From Cornus controversa (taxonomy: Eukaryota; Streptophyta; Magnoliopsida; Cornales; Cornaceae): a stretch of 64,000 bases of DNA. The stretch's first letter is position 1. Each line of letters opens with the position of its first letter. Below are positions 21,392 to 33,693 of this stretch, in pieces. The notes beneath the pieces were generated by a model. The model had not been told where the DNA came from. It made no database searches and was given only the letters and a program-made list of their open reading frames with translations. Where the stretch lies: NCBI GenBank assembly GCA_026545225.1, contig CM048846.1:89545270-89609269 (forward strand). Direction: 5' to 3'. The position numbers and the translations under genes are program-made.

Positions 21392-21499
21392 GTTTGTAAT
21401 TTAGTTATCACATTTGGTTAGGTGGGTGAATAGTGCTGGATTGACTGCAATTGAATTTGACTTGGGTTAAAACCATATATATATATTAGAATGGTGCTT

Positions 21500-24390
21500 T
21501 TGAAAATTTTAAGTACAAATGTCTTTATATTTTGAGTACAGTTCAACTCTCTGTTTACAAGACTCATAAACTAGTAATGAGCCTTCTTCACCTTGCATCT
21601 TCATCACATAGTTCCCATCAAACTTCCTTATCTCATTTCTCAGCTGCCCAACCAAATCATGCAGCTCTATCACTCTCTCTGTTGTTGGTAACCCTGCAAT
21701 TGCCAACCAAAAAAGATTCACAGCAGACTGTTCTGGCAAGGGTGGAACCATCCTCGGATGTAAATTCTAAGTTTGTAATGAAATAGATGGACTCAAAAAC
21801 CTCAACTTTGCTTTCTGTAGTTCCATGGCACATTTCCAAACTAGCACCGATGTTACCTTAACAAGGCTTGGATGATCCACACATGAATGCCTGGCTACCT
21901 TTTCCCTTAGTAAGGCTATCTTTGATGCATAAAACACAAATCTTTTCATAATGCACTTTGATTTTGGGATGTTGGGTATATAAGGTAACTCCGAATAAGT
22001 CTCTTGGTGGAGAGAGAGATGCTCCCAAGAAAATGGGTGACGCGGATTCCCCTAGCCCTCGAGACATGGCAGCCCAACCATTGATGAATGAACCAATGGT
22101 GTTTCCATAAGTGCAACATGCACGCACCAATTTCCATTCCACCACAGCTAAATATATTGAATCGAGTGGTGTAGACACCCCATTTTGCAATGCTCTAGTT
22201 TTAGGCAAATCTAAAAACACCCGGCAAACAAAATCAACATTCAAAAATCCAATGGTTCAAATGACAAAAACTTCACTAGTGAGTATAAAGAGGTTAAAAA
22301 ACTCAGAAAAGACAACTCATGGGAGTCGTGAGTCTTCTCGGGCACTCAGATTTGGCCAAAACTGTAATAACCCGTAATTTGAGGATATTTAAATTGGGTT
22401 TTTAATTATTTAAATTTTTAATTAATTTTGTCAATGCCTATTTTTATGTGTTTAACGTGGATATTTGAATTGTTGCTAAGTGTTGATTGATTTTAATTGT
22501 GTGTGAATTATTTGTTTTAAATGTAATTTTTATTTTTAAATAAAAATAGGTGGATTTGGGCTGCATGTTCTTTTATTTTTTAACGTTTAGCAGGTTGGGC
22601 TGCTAGACTGTTGGGTTGGGCTCTATATATATTTATATATAGGTGGGCTAAATATATTTATATTAATTATTTTTAATTATTTAGGAATTTTCTTTTTAGT
22701 TATTTTAGAAAAGAAAATAAAAATAAGAGAAAAAGAAATTAGGGTTCAGTAGTTTCTACGCACAAAGGGTTTCTACGCATAGATAAGGAGAAAATGGTAG
22801 ACGCCAAGAAAAGGGAGAAAATGTGATTTTGCTCAAAATCACAAGGCAAATTCAATCTCTTCACTTCCCTTTTGAACTTGTAAATATAGATAATTAATTG
22901 AATTGTTAGATTTCAAGCATATATGTATATTTATATATATAGGATGACGTATGATTAGGGTTAATAATTTGGGATCTTTACTTAATTTCATGTAAAGGAT
23001 TTTTCGTATAATTAAACATAATTAATCTGCGAATTTGGAGTTTTATAGTATAAATTTTGATATGTATATACGCGTATATATGAGTATATAGGCAGACATA
23101 TGTATACATGAGATTTGGGTTGACTGTAAACGTCGCTTTTGAAGGTGTTTGTTCCAATTAAATTATTAATCTTGCTCTTCCGAATGGTCCCTGAAAGTTT
23201 GGTGGGAAATCGTTGGGTGGTTTGACGAGAATTTGAGTTTGAAATTTTAGAACCCTAAAACTTGAATTTGGGGCCTTTTGATTTAGGCGATAATTGGTGG
23301 TGATTTTGGTACCAATGCGTAACTTATACTGAGAGGAGTTGAATGGTATATTCACACGCGCTCACGCGCGTCGTCGGCGCTTGGGGGCGCATGCGCCATG
23401 TTCTAGCGCCGGCCGAGGACCGGAAAAGGTCCCGTTGGGTCCCACTCGTAGGGCCCACCCACTGGGCCAGTTTGGGCCTAGTCTGAAATATTTTAATATT
23501 TTTTAAAAAATTTTAAATCATTTTTAAATATAGAAAATTAGAAAAAATATTTTTTAAAATACCGAAAAATTCTGAAAATTTTTCAAAAATTTAAATTAAT
23601 CTTTTAGGGGTAGAATACACTTGGGTTTTAAATTTCAAGACGAAATAAGTTTTTCTTGTTGTAGAATTAGTACAAAAAGTATGCTTCAAAATTGGAATTT
23701 TATTTTCTTTTGTTTTGGAAAATATTTTTAAATTACGGAGAATTTCAGAAAGGTGAATTAAGTCTTTTAAGACGTTTTATGCACGGAAACCTAGTTTAGA
23801 CCTAGGTGTAGATACACTTGATGTTTATAGTGCAATGTAAGTTTACTTATGTGGCTTTTATTTTAATTGTTTAATTGTCCTCTTTAATTATATTCTTTGC
23901 AATCATAAATGTTCGTGATTAAATGTTAATGCTTAATTCAGTTGATTAAATGGACTTTCATTGGTGATGTACTGCAATGGTAGTCCTGAGGAAGGAAATG
24001 GTTCAGCAAATCTGCTTCAGGTTGTTTGAGAACTTCAGAGAGTGAACAATTGACTTTGGCTTCTAGAAACTCAACCCCTTCATCGTTACACTCAATCAAT
24101 AGATCGTCTTTGATCTTTCTGGCTACTGGGTAGAATCAAGTTAAGGTTTCAGAAAGGGATTTCTTGAGGAGATTAATTCTGTCCATACTTTTGACTTCAC
24201 AATCTCTGTTGGGTGCTGCGTAGAAGAAAATAAGGGGGACATATGCTGAAGGAGAGAGCTGATCTAGAAGGGAGAAATTGAAGTTTACGGAGGGTTTGGG
24301 GAGTTGGGGAGGATGGTTTGATGGACTCTGTGGATGTGATCTCAACCTTCACCATTTCCATTTTGCTCTCAAGATGGAACTTCACAAAAG
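21500..24390 (-). pseudogene. BAHD acyltransferase pseudogene split by an LTR-like insertion
   Basis: The N-terminal part (24385 down to about 23945: MKFHLESKMEMVKVEITSTE and LSPSAYVPLIFFYA) and the middle part (about 22165 down to 21500: INGWAAMSRGLGES, MKRFVFYASKIALLREKV, MVPPLPEQSAVNL) belong to one BAHD gene of the same type as the intact paralogues. A 1.77-kb segment at about 22170-23940 interrupts it just before the HxxxD region, which is itself eroded (position of HKIFD reads through GNTIGSF-like remains). Frameshifts and stops occur in both parts. The last about 110 codons including DFGWG are absent. Upstream flank sequence at 24.4-25.4 kb resembles that of the copy at 54.2-55.5 kb. 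Confidence 0.85.
22170..23940. mobile_element. Probable solo LTR inserted in the BAHD pseudogene
   Basis: The insertion begins TGTAGACACCCCATTTTGC, a start seen in many plant Gypsy LTRs, and ends near CTTAATTCA where BAHD sequence resumes. It has no coding capacity, includes a short GC-rich block (23357-23470) and AT-rich A/T-run DNA. I cannot define a perfect target duplication (AGTGG against AGTTG is the best candidate), so the boundaries are good to a few bases only. Confidence 0.6.
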
Positions 24391-25440
24391 CATCATTCTA
24401 ATGTGTCCAGATAAATGCATATATAACTACCACAATGAGCAACTTTAAATGTCTTTTTTTTCTACGATTAGGTAAGCATGATATTAATAATATAACTGGG
24501 ACATTTTGGTTCGGGTCATGTTTTTTGTTTGAAATATTAGTAGATGGATTGCCCACCTGAAGAAAAGCAGCACTCAGCTGTAGCCTGTAGGAATCTCCAA
24601 TTAACTTTACAGATAATGAATATAAAACCTAAATTGGGAGTATAAAAATGGTTAACTTAATCAACTTGAGTAATCAATAATTGTCCATACAAGGGGGGGC
24701 ATGACCAATGAATCTACTGTTACAAGTTGCTCCATGCATGAGCATATATATATATATAGATGACAAATCAGGGGATTTCACTGTTGAAAGTCGAGGTTGT
24801 AACAAAAGGAGTCAATTCTATATGTAAATATATCAAAAGGCATATATGAAATCCAGGACAGTAAGTCTTTAACAAATTGTATAATGAAAAATTTAGAGGG
24901 AGCACAGACATTGCAGTGTACAAAGTTAACAGTAATGACATTACCGTTTAGCTGAAGCGCATTTGATAGCGGCACCAACTGATTGTAGCTTCTCCAAGCT
25001 GATGTGAGGTACTTTGTCCAAAAACATCACTATTACATGCCAAACAAGGCCTCAGCATATGACCCTTCAATGATATTCCACATCACCCCACTGGTTTGTG
25101 GATATTGTTTTAAAATGAAGTGCCACTAATTTGGTTCCTGGAGGTTGGTTACCATCTTCCTCTTTTATACAGGAGCCAAATTGGAGAACTGATCTAGACC
25201 GAAGAGCAAAAAGTTTTCACCATTCCCAAATTCAATTTGGTAGAGGATGGAAATTAACCAGAGAAAACCAGGACTAATGCTCAGTACAAGAAACTACAAG
25301 CATTATAGGCAATTTTCTTTTATGAATTTTTTGGGCAGAACATTGTTATGGAAAAATCTACATTTTCAGTGTTGCATGTGTAGCTAGCCGTATTTATATA
25401 AAATGTGGTTAGCTAGGCGTATTTATATATATTTTGGGAC
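24391..25440. other. Upstream flank of the split BAHD pseudogene
   Basis: This is noncoding as far as I can tell. It aligns by eye with the flank of the copy at 54.2-55.5 kb (56040-56400) and in pieces with 35.6-36.1 and 43.9-44.3 kb. A segment at 24840-25075 (GATGTGAGGTACTTTGTCC) recurs at 35660-35850 and 43930-44110. It was therefore part of the ancestral duplicated block. Confidence 0.5.
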
Positions 25441-27167
25441 ATTTTGGCATCACTTTATTAGCCTTTTGGATATTTCAAGCTTGTCTTTCACTTGTTGTTT
25501 CTTTGCTTTTCGAATTCCATGTGCTTTTTCTGGAGTTGTTTTTGTAGTGAATGGTGCAACCACTTCTTCCTTCTTCTTATCATTTCTGAGCTTAGAAAAA
25601 TCAAGAGGAAACATTTTGTTTTCAGACATTTTTTAATATAATCATGAATTCTGATCCCCTTTGTTGTATAACATGTATCTATCATCTTAAAAAATGATTA
25701 AATAACCTTTCTTCATTAGCTGCCCCAAACTAATCGAATTTTGAGCTAAACCTAGTACATACAGAATCTCATCAATCAATTTCTTACCAAATTTGATATC
25801 AATTGCAGCTACCACTTTGCCTCGAACTTGCACTTGATTGCTGTTCCCCATACGCACTTGAGATCTCACATATTCATCAATTTTAATAAAAATATATTTA
25901 TTATCAGTCATATAATTACTACAACCCCCTATCAAGATACCACATTTTTTGCAGTGGCATTGAGACAAGATATGAACAAGTGTTCTTCATTAACATTTTC
26001 ATCATCGACTTTTCCTTCATCCGCTTTTTCTTCATGACAATTTGCTTGATTTTTAGGATTGTACCAATACTCTCTCTTTATGTCCATATTTTTCTCAAAT
26101 GGAGCATTGAGGAAAATTGGGATTCTTATTTTTGTACCAACAATATTGCTCAATATGATCCTTCTTTCTCCAATTATAACAAACAGGAATTTCACCATTA
26201 CCTTTGATGAATTATCTCCCTTTTCCATTAGATTGATTCACTCTTTTGCCTTGAAAGCCGCGATTTTTCCCTTTTCCATTTGAGCCTCTTTTAGAGTTCA
26301 GTGTTGATTGAAAAGCTTGCTCCACTTGATTTTCCGTGAACCTATTCAATCTCTCCTCAAGCATTCTTATTGAAAGACAATGTAGACAACTCTTCTGACT
26401 CCTCAATTCTAGCTACAACACTATTGAATTTAGGAGTTAGGCTTCTTTTTCAACAATCTTTTTATCAGTTAAGTGAAACACCAACAGATTTTGCTTGATT
26501 TACAATAGAAGTAACTCTAATGAGATAAGCACGAATTGACTCAGAATTTTTCATCATCAAAGTTTCAAAGTTTCGATCCTTTGTATTTTGTTTTGAAGCA
26601 ACTCCCATGCTTCTTTGGATGTTTTAGCACCCATTACCCTAGGAAAAATTGGGTCATCCAAGCCTTGTTGAATATAGGACAGGACCTTAGCATCTTTCTT
26701 CTTGTTTTCTTTCATTGTTGTTATTTGTGCAGCCATAATTCTCTCTTCCTGATTATCATATTCTCAATAACCATTCTCAACTAATTCCCACAAATCAGAT
26801 AATTTTCACCTTTGAAATGGGAACAATTGGATGAGAATTACTGGTAGAACTAGCTGTTGCAGCCATTGTTTCTACCTTACCTTAACTTTTCTAACTTCAG
26901 TCCCTGTTACTCTGTTAGCCTTTTGGCTATTTTGTATTAAAATATCAGCAAAGATAAAGAACAGAGTACTGATAGAAAGATAAACAAGGCTGATTTTTTA
27001 TAAACTCTCTTCACTAATATCTGATTACACAGGTTCTTTAAATAGACATACAAGAGAGAGGAAATAACAAATTGGATAACATAGCCCAAGACTTCTTATC
27101 CTAACAAATGTATTTGAATTTCAAAAAAACTACTAGATAGGAGATGAGATTTAATGAACTTCTAACA
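25440..27167 (-). mobile_element. Truncated Ty1/Copia retrotransposon remnant
   Basis: On the minus strand a decayed polyprotein reads from MAATASSTSNSHPIVPI (about 26866) through gag pieces (EERLNRFTENQVEQAFQST) and a zinc-knuckle region to a protease/pre-integrase portion (CSNYMTDNKYIF, ILYVLGLAQNSISLGQL). There are many frameshifts and stops, and no integrase, reverse transcriptase or RNase H follows. The segment interrupts host sequence that is continuous at 56.35-56.45 kb, so it is an insertion. Confidence 0.75.
26913..27167 (-). repeat. LTR of the Copia remnant
   Basis: Read on the minus strand it starts TGTTAGAAGTTC and ends AAAAGGCTAACA, about 255 bp, and lies directly before the gag start. 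A decayed TTAGCCTTTTGGATAT near 25460 may be what is left of the other LTR. Confidence 0.6.
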
Positions 27168-28865
27168 CACTCACATTGCAAGTACAGAGAGCATCTACTC
27201 AAAATCCTGAAGAAAGGGATTAATCAATAGTGTCTGCATCTCAAGTAGTTCTACAATACTCAGGAATTCCTTAAATGTAGGAATCTCACCACTGATAAAA
27301 CACTATTTTCCATTATTATAGGAAATCATAATAAATGGAGTCTTATTAGTGGTGGGTTTCCCCAATACACGGAATCTTGTGGTAATTAATAATTTCTCCT
27401 GCATCTCTCATGTCATTACATATTTTAAGCTAGTGTACTTATCCAATTTTGTTCCTAGCTAGTGGGTCGAATTACTAAATTGACTTTTTTAGTTTTATTA
27501 TTTTGTCAACATTTTCCTTTTAATATTTTTGTTCTTAATATAAGACAGGACCACAATACAACTGACTTAACCCTCCCCTATGTCAATAAAATGTAAATCC
27601 CACTTGCCTAATGGAAGTCAATCCTACAATTTTGAGTCTACTACCTAAAGATTTTACAAGAGACTATTTGGCTGCAATTATTTTGTCTGCTTCCCTGAAC
27701 TTTTTAAAACATATTCATATTCTTACTTTCTTAGCTATAGATTTTCATTTTCATCTTAAGAACAATGCTAGTCATACACAATTTATGTCACTATCAGTCA
27801 TGTTCATATTCTTACTTCCCTAACTATATATTAATGGAAAACATATTAATATTTTGTATGATTTGGCATTTCTTACCTCCGTCTCTTAACTTGTTTGTAG
27901 TTTGCACCAAATACCTTTAAATAGCTTTGTTGGAAGTGGTTTAGGTGTGTCCAGCCCTAGCTCAATCAGATAGTGGACTCTGTAAATATTACTCACATAT
28001 ATACAATTTGTTTTACCTTGCGAAAAAAAGAAAAAGAAAAAATTAGGTTCGAATCCTTTTGATGAATATTGAATATATATATTGTGTTGTTTACAAATGC
28101 CGCAAAATAAAAAACACAATAAAAAATTCACAGAAAAAGTAAACCATGCTTCCATACAGTTCACAAAGATTCACGTAATTCACAAAGATTTACGGAATTA
28201 AGCGTATAACCAACGTTCACAGTAATACTTTACAAGTTCTCAAACCTCCAACCATGGCGCTCTCTCTCTGCTTTTAATGTCCTCTCATACCCATACCCAC
28301 ACCCACATCACAAATCCTAATACTAGAGACTTTGATTTTGATCCACCAACCATAAGACAGAGGTCGCAACACAATCCAATCCGAGCCAAAATAAAATTCG
28401 TGGCAAAACTTCACATATATATGTATATGTATGTATATTAATAGTGTGTGCAGGAAAAGGGCGTGTGTACCTTCATAGGTCATCTGTAAGCGTCCTCACA
28501 ATTCTCTTCATTCGCCAGTAACATGGCAGTCAAATTGCTCACAATTCTTTTCAGTGATACGAAAGTGATAGTATCACTTCTCCTTGTATTAGCAATCAAA
28601 AGCCTGCCTTGTAGTGCCTTCCATTCCACTATTTTGATCGTGAGCTCGATCAATACATTCCAGTTTTCCTCAATGGATGACCAAATCGGTGGCAGACCAA
28701 TTTAGTGAAATTACGGGGGCAAACTCTCCTGGCATTGAATGTCCTGATCTGGTCTTTCAAGACAGAGAAGACGTGAACGCGTCGGTAAAGCCGGATACTC
28801 TGACTATCAAGTTAATACAAATATGAAACAGAAATTAATTCTCCCTTAAATTGCGAATTAAGACG
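27168..28865. other. Intergenic DNA with BAHD-unit flank and duplicated fragments
   Basis: 27180-27830 matches flank sequence at 56.4-57.0 kb. At 28480-28735 there is a fragment related to 16080-16240; its open frame at 28523 starts with a hydrophobic stretch but has no recognisable domain. 28745-28850 resembles 39530-39600 at the edge of the tandem unit. No convincing gene. Confidence 0.45.
27953..28060 (+). repeat. Possible tRNA-derived SINE
   Basis: TAGCTCAATCAGATAGTGG resembles an A-box and GGTTCGAATCC is a perfect B-box, but they are separated by about 80 bases with an A-rich run between. This is wider than usual for plant SINEs, so an insertion between the boxes or chance similarity must be allowed. 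Confidence 0.4.
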
Positions 28866-28996
28866 TAAGGTGCAGTGAATTAAGATTTTTAAGGATTTTG
28901 AAAGGCATTTTTTTTTAAGTGAAAGGTTTACGTTAGTTTGTGAACTTTTATATACTTTTATTATAGAATTTTATTGATTTGTATAGACTTTTATTA

Positions 28997-29912
28997 TGCT
29001 GTGTTTGGTATGCGTGAATGTAATGAATTGAAGTTGAGAATAAAATAATAATGAGAATGGAATGGATTGACCATTTTCATTTTATTGTTTGGTTATAAAT
29101 ATGAAATGAGGTGGGAACGAAATAAATTTTAAATTAAATTATTCAAAATACTCCTCCTAGTGACAAATAAATTAAACCAACAAGTATTGTTTGATGACGA
29201 TGTGGAGTTGGTGGCGAGGTGTGGTGGTGGAGGTGGTGGCGATGGAGGAAGGAGGCGATGTAGAGTTGGTGGCGAGGTGTGGTGGTGGAGGTGGTGGCGG
29301 TGGAGAAAGGGGGCAATGTGAAGGTGGTGGTGGTGTAGTGGTGGAGGAATGTGGTGATGTGGAGGTGGTGGAGTGGTGCAGTGGGAGTGGCGGTGGAGGA
29401 AGGTAGCGATATGGAGGTGGTGGAGTGTTGCTATGGGAGTGGCAGTGGAGGAAGGTGGCGATGTGGCGGTGTTGGTGTAGGGGTGGTGGCGACGATGTAG
29501 AGGTGGTGGAGTAGTATGGTGGGGGTGGCGATGGAGGAAGGTGGCGATGTGGAGGTGGTGGCAGTGGTTTGGTGTGGGTGGCAGTGGAGATGGTGGTGGA
29601 GGTGGTGGCGATGTGGTAGTGGCGATGGCGATGGTGGAGGAATGTGGCAATATGGAGGTGGTGGTGGTAAAATCAATGGTAGTGGTGGTGGTGGTGATGG
29701 TGGAGGTGAAGGGCTTTTTGATCAAATGAATTTATTTTAATCTTACTGGAAATGGAATGCCCATTTCATAGGTTTAACTATAGAATGAATTTTCATTTCT
29801 GGGAATGGATTTTCATTCTAAGGAAATGACCATTCTTATTTTAAAATTCATATCAAACAAAGGAATGGTTGGAATGGGCATTTCATTCCATTATTGCGTA
29901 TCAAACGCATCA
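28997..29912. mobile_element. PIF/Harbinger-like non-autonomous element with internal minisatellite
   Basis: Terminal inverted repeats (left TGCTGTGTTTGGTATGCG; right, reverse complement, TGATGCGTTTGATACGCA) are flanked by TTA on both sides, the 3-bp duplication typical of PIF/Harbinger. Subterminal AATGGAATG/CATTTCATTCC words also pair. The interior is the GGT-rich minisatellite; there is no transposase. Confidence 0.6.
29190..29705. repeat. GGT/GGA-rich minisatellite
   Basis: Degenerate units of the form GATGTGGAGGTGGTGGNG and GGAGGAAGGTGGC repeat for about 500 bp with strong strand asymmetry (G on plus). The Pro/His/Thr-rich and Gly/Val-rich open frames on both strands are a result of the repeat. 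Confidence 0.85.
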
Positions 29913-30784
29913 TTAGAAACTTTGATAGATTTTTATAGACTTGTATTAATTTCTTTAACATATTTTATTTATTTGTCACTAAATTCTATTTTTGTGTACA
30001 AGTAAACCAATAGCTCAAGGGGTAGATATAATACAAAATGGATAATCTATCATTTGGTATATTGTCTAAAATTATTGTGTAGTACAAATATCTCAGGAAA
30101 GAGCGAAAATAATAAAGTAACTTACTTGATGAACATAGATTGCATATCAACTCTTTCTCAGATTTCAATCACATTTTGAAAAAAGAAAAAAAAAAGTACA
30201 GACTTTACTTATAGGGTCTAGGTTAAATCATTAGATAGATAATTAAAGAACCCTAAACCTAAGTTATATTGGATTATTAATTAGATTTCATGATCAATTA
30301 CTGTAGCTTAAAGATTGATCCTTAACAAACCGTGTAGGGGGGTTAATCTTCTCATAGTGCGAGAGATTGATTAACTTACCTTATTGACAAGTTTTCTTAA
30401 TCCAATAGAAAAAGAAAGAATCTAAGAAGAGAGAGAGAAATCAAGAGAGAAAAAAGAAGTATACCTTGAGATGGAGAAAGATTGTTCATATTGTACAGAA
30501 AAAAAAGAAAAAAGTCCACCAAAATCCGTAGGAGAAAGGTTGGATTTATTATAAGCTTCGGAATTTATAACTTCCACCCTCAAATCCACCAAAATCCATC
30601 ATTTAATGAAATCTTTCAAAATTTATAACTTTTTGAAAATACCTAGACTTTTGTAGACTTTTTAAAAATCTTAATTGAATATCATCAGATTCGTATGGAC
30701 TCTTTAAAAGTCTATAAAATTATGAATTGAATCCACCTAGACTTTTAAAGTCTTTTAAAATCCTAATTGAATACATCCTCCTTA

Positions 30785-31091
30785 GGGCCCGTTTGGCATG
30801 CGTTTTGTTTCTGTTGTTTTGTTTCAGCCTAAAACAGAACAAGTGTTTTGTTACGAGTGTATTTTAAATATAATCAAAAACACGTTAAGCAAGGAAAATC
30901 TATTTTAAGTGTTTTTAATTTTTTTTTCTGCTACAATTGTTGAAACACAATAAAAACATCAAAATGGTGTTTCCAATTTCAGTCCAAAATTTTGAAACAT
31001 TTTGACACTATTCAAACACCAAACATGCTTTGTTTTTACAATGCCGAAACAAAACAGAAAAACAAAAACAAAACGCATGCCAAACAGACCC
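30785..31091. mobile_element. Tourist-like MITE (PIF/Harbinger), 307 bp
   Basis: Starts GGGCCCGTTTGGCATGCGTT and ends with the inverted form (GGGTCTGTTTGGCATGCGTT read on minus). It is flanked by TTA at 30782-30784 and 31092-31094. The terminal GTTTGGCATGCGTTTTGTTT repeats pair almost perfectly. It is non-coding. Confidence 0.85.
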
Positions 31092-32408
31092 TTAATGTGT
31101 CCCAACTCTTCTTTTTATAATAGAGGAGACCACTCCGGTTATCCTCTCCAATTCAATTGGAAGAAATACTACGAGACAAAGTAGTTATCTTATATTTCCA
31201 GTAACTAATACAAAGAGTAATTTATACTTCCAAAATTCAAAAAGTCTAATTCATTGATCCAACATAATTTTCAAAATTTCCAAAAAAAAAAAAACCTATG
31301 TATTTATCTTCCAACCCCCTCAGAAGGAATTTTCTGGCTCCACCACTGTCTATAAGGGCCAACACTGCCATCTTTAACAAAGATGTACCAAAAATTTTAA
31401 GAATTGAATTTTAAGTGTTAGTTATAAATTAAAATTTGTTTTGATACATTCTGAATTTTAAGTGTCGGGTGACAAGTCTTTATTACTAAAATTTTTACCC
31501 TATTGACAAGTCTCTATTACTTAAAATGTTAGCCATTAGATAAGTTCAGAATCTATTTGATACTAATTTGAACTATCAAACAACACCTAAATTTACAATA
31601 ATAAAGCAGCAACCTCTGTTATCCTTTCCAAATCACTAGTGAATAATCGTTGCTTGGTTCTTTTCTCTTCTTTTTTCTTTTTTTTTTCCAGATCATAGCT
31701 TGTAGATCTCTCCCATGGAATAAATAAAAGAAATTGTTTATATTTCATTGATGTGTTTATTCCTTTTGAGGTAGCACACAGCTCCTTTCTCTTTGCCAAC
31801 GAGTGTGTAAATGTGTAATGTGGCACAATGCATGGTAGAGTTCATGACTTTTTATTTTTATTTTTAGATTTTAAGTTCATCCCTCATTTACAATCAATGA
31901 ATAATATCATGGGAAATATCTAACTCAACAATATAGGGTAAAGTATTATTTAAAGAAAGTGATCTAGACCGGAGAGCTAAAAGTTTTCAACATAGTCGTC
32001 GTTGTCATCCTTGTCATTCTTGCCTTAATCTCATATGAACCGAATCATACACATGAATTCTTTCTCTTCAATTTTTTCTATTACATGCCATTTCTCCTAT
32101 TAATGTTTAATTTTTTTTATTCATTTTTAATAAACCTAGTCTCACCGACACGTCTACAGGTCTCCTATACATATGTAGCATGTGTAGTTAAAAATGTGGA
32201 AATGTGGATAGGTAGGCCTATTTATATAAAATTTGGGACACATCTGGTCATCACTCAAATCCAGTTTTATAAAACATGTGTAGCATGTGTTGCTAGGAAT
32301 ATTTATATAAAATGTGATTAGGTAGGCATATTTATATAAAATTTACTCAGAAGTCCTGACGAAAGGAATTAATCAACAGTGGCTGCAGTTTTATAAAACA
32401 TGTGTAGC

Positions 32409-32505
32409 AGTTTTTCCTTTTTTTTCAACCTGGCAAGGAGCTCCCACAGGGAGAGTCGAATCCTGATGAATAGGTTAGGAAGTACCACTCCGCCACAAGA
32501 ACCTA
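32409..32505 (-). mobile_element. SINE (tRNA-derived), unit A copy
   Basis: On the minus strand TTGTGGCGGAGTGGTACTTC (A-box region) is followed after about 20 bases by GGATTCGACTCTCC (B-box region), then GGGAGCTCCTTGCCAGGTTG and an A-rich tail. Related copies stand at the same place in unit B (about 41355-41445) and, shortened, unit C (about 47660-47705). Confidence 0.6.
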
Positions 32506-32913
32506 CTTCCCTAACTATATATTAATGGCAAATATCTTTATATGTTGTATGCTTTGGCATTTCTCTTTTATGGAATGACCTAAAAAATATGAACCAAATA
32601 TTGTAAATTAATCTTCTTCTATCCACTTTAGACCATAATGAAAAATTTGTTGCAGGTTTGTAAGAATTGCAAAATGACAATAAATATCTTAATGATATTT
32701 ATCAATCTGATTGCCCTCATTTAAAGAGCAGCAATCATAGAGAATACCTCCTCCTCCACTCAATGGGATGTTGAGCATTCAAGTCACATTCTGTGATTCA
32801 TAATGTCTTGTGTGTTATGTCAATGTCTATATATATATATATATAACAGTTATACTGCGCAAAGAGAATTTTGCTAGTAACAAGGATTGGAACTTCACAC
32901 ATCCTCAATTATT

Positions 32914-33589
32914 ATTTTTTTCCTGAATCAGCATTTTATTAACCACAAAAGCCACACAATACAAACAGAAACAGAGAGGCATACCTGCCTCTCAGAGAAC
33001 AGGAATCCAACTAAAAACCACCACTTGCAAACATTAGCTAACTGAAACAACAGGGAAAAGAATCCAAGAAAAGGAAAAACAGCACAAAAAAGGAACAACA
33101 AAACACTAAGAACCAACCAAGACAAACAAGCCCAAACAGCTCAGAGGTAGAACAACTCCACCAAATCTTGTAAATGCTCAGTGGTGTCCACCACATTCCA
33201 AAGAACTTGTCTGGCAATTTGAGAGGAATTAATTGACTTTCCTTCATGATAATTTTGATTTCGAGACCACCATAACTGCCACATGGTGTAGGTGAAAATC
33301 AGTTTCATTCTTCTACTGCAACTTGCTTTAGAAATGGAATGCAAGATGAACCAATTCACCATTTGATCAAAACAATTCACATTGCTCCAATCCAATGTGA
33401 AATAAGTCCACCAACCAAAACCATGTGTCATGAGCAAGCTTACAGCTAAAGAAAAGGTGATCTCTGGAATCAGAATCTACCAAACAGTTATGACAAATAA
33501 GAACCACATGAAGACCTCTAAGCTGCAAATTGGATAGAGAAGGCAACTTATCATGAAGAACTAAACAAGAACATGACTGATAGTTGCAA
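32914..33589 (-). mobile_element. 5'-truncated LINE (L1-type) insertion, unit A
   Basis: The 676-bp insertion is bounded by an 11-bp direct repeat CCTCAATTATT (32903-32913 and 33590-33600), with an A-rich end on the minus strand, as expected for target-primed reverse transcription. The translated minus strand resembles the zf-RVT region and tail of plant LINE ORF2 (CHNCLVDSDSRDHLFFSCKL near 33500-33440, then LWWSRNQNYHEGKS). The hydrophobic open frame at 32928-33125 is part of this tail and not a membrane protein gene. Confidence 0.8.
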
Positions 33590-33693
33590 CCTCAATTATT
33601 TCTTCATATATTTCTAAAGCTAAGGAACAACCCAAGTTTCAAAATTTAAAGCAACACTAGAAGAGATTAGAGTTCAACAGCAAAACCTACCAC

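Larger units (their letters stand above)
28866..30781. mobile_element. Composite DNA-transposon-like insertion in tandem unit A
   Basis: Sequence that is contiguous at the edge of units B and C (39575-39620) is separated in unit A by this block. Its ends carry related, inverted words (left GTGAATTAAGATTTTTAAGG; right, reverse complement, TTCAATTAGGATTTTAAAAG). It contains the nested element at 28997-29912. Class is unclear. Confidence 0.35.

Noticed and set aside
29129..29740. A 198-codon Pro/His/Thr-rich frame on minus and Gly/Val-rich frames on plus
   Set aside because: Pure translation of the GGT/GGA minisatellite; mutually exclusive frames are equally open.
32928..33247. Hydrophobic 60-70-residue minus-strand frames duplicated in units A and B, like a small membrane protein
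   Set aside because: They coincide with the LINE tail between target duplications and are accounted for by LINE ORF2 remains.
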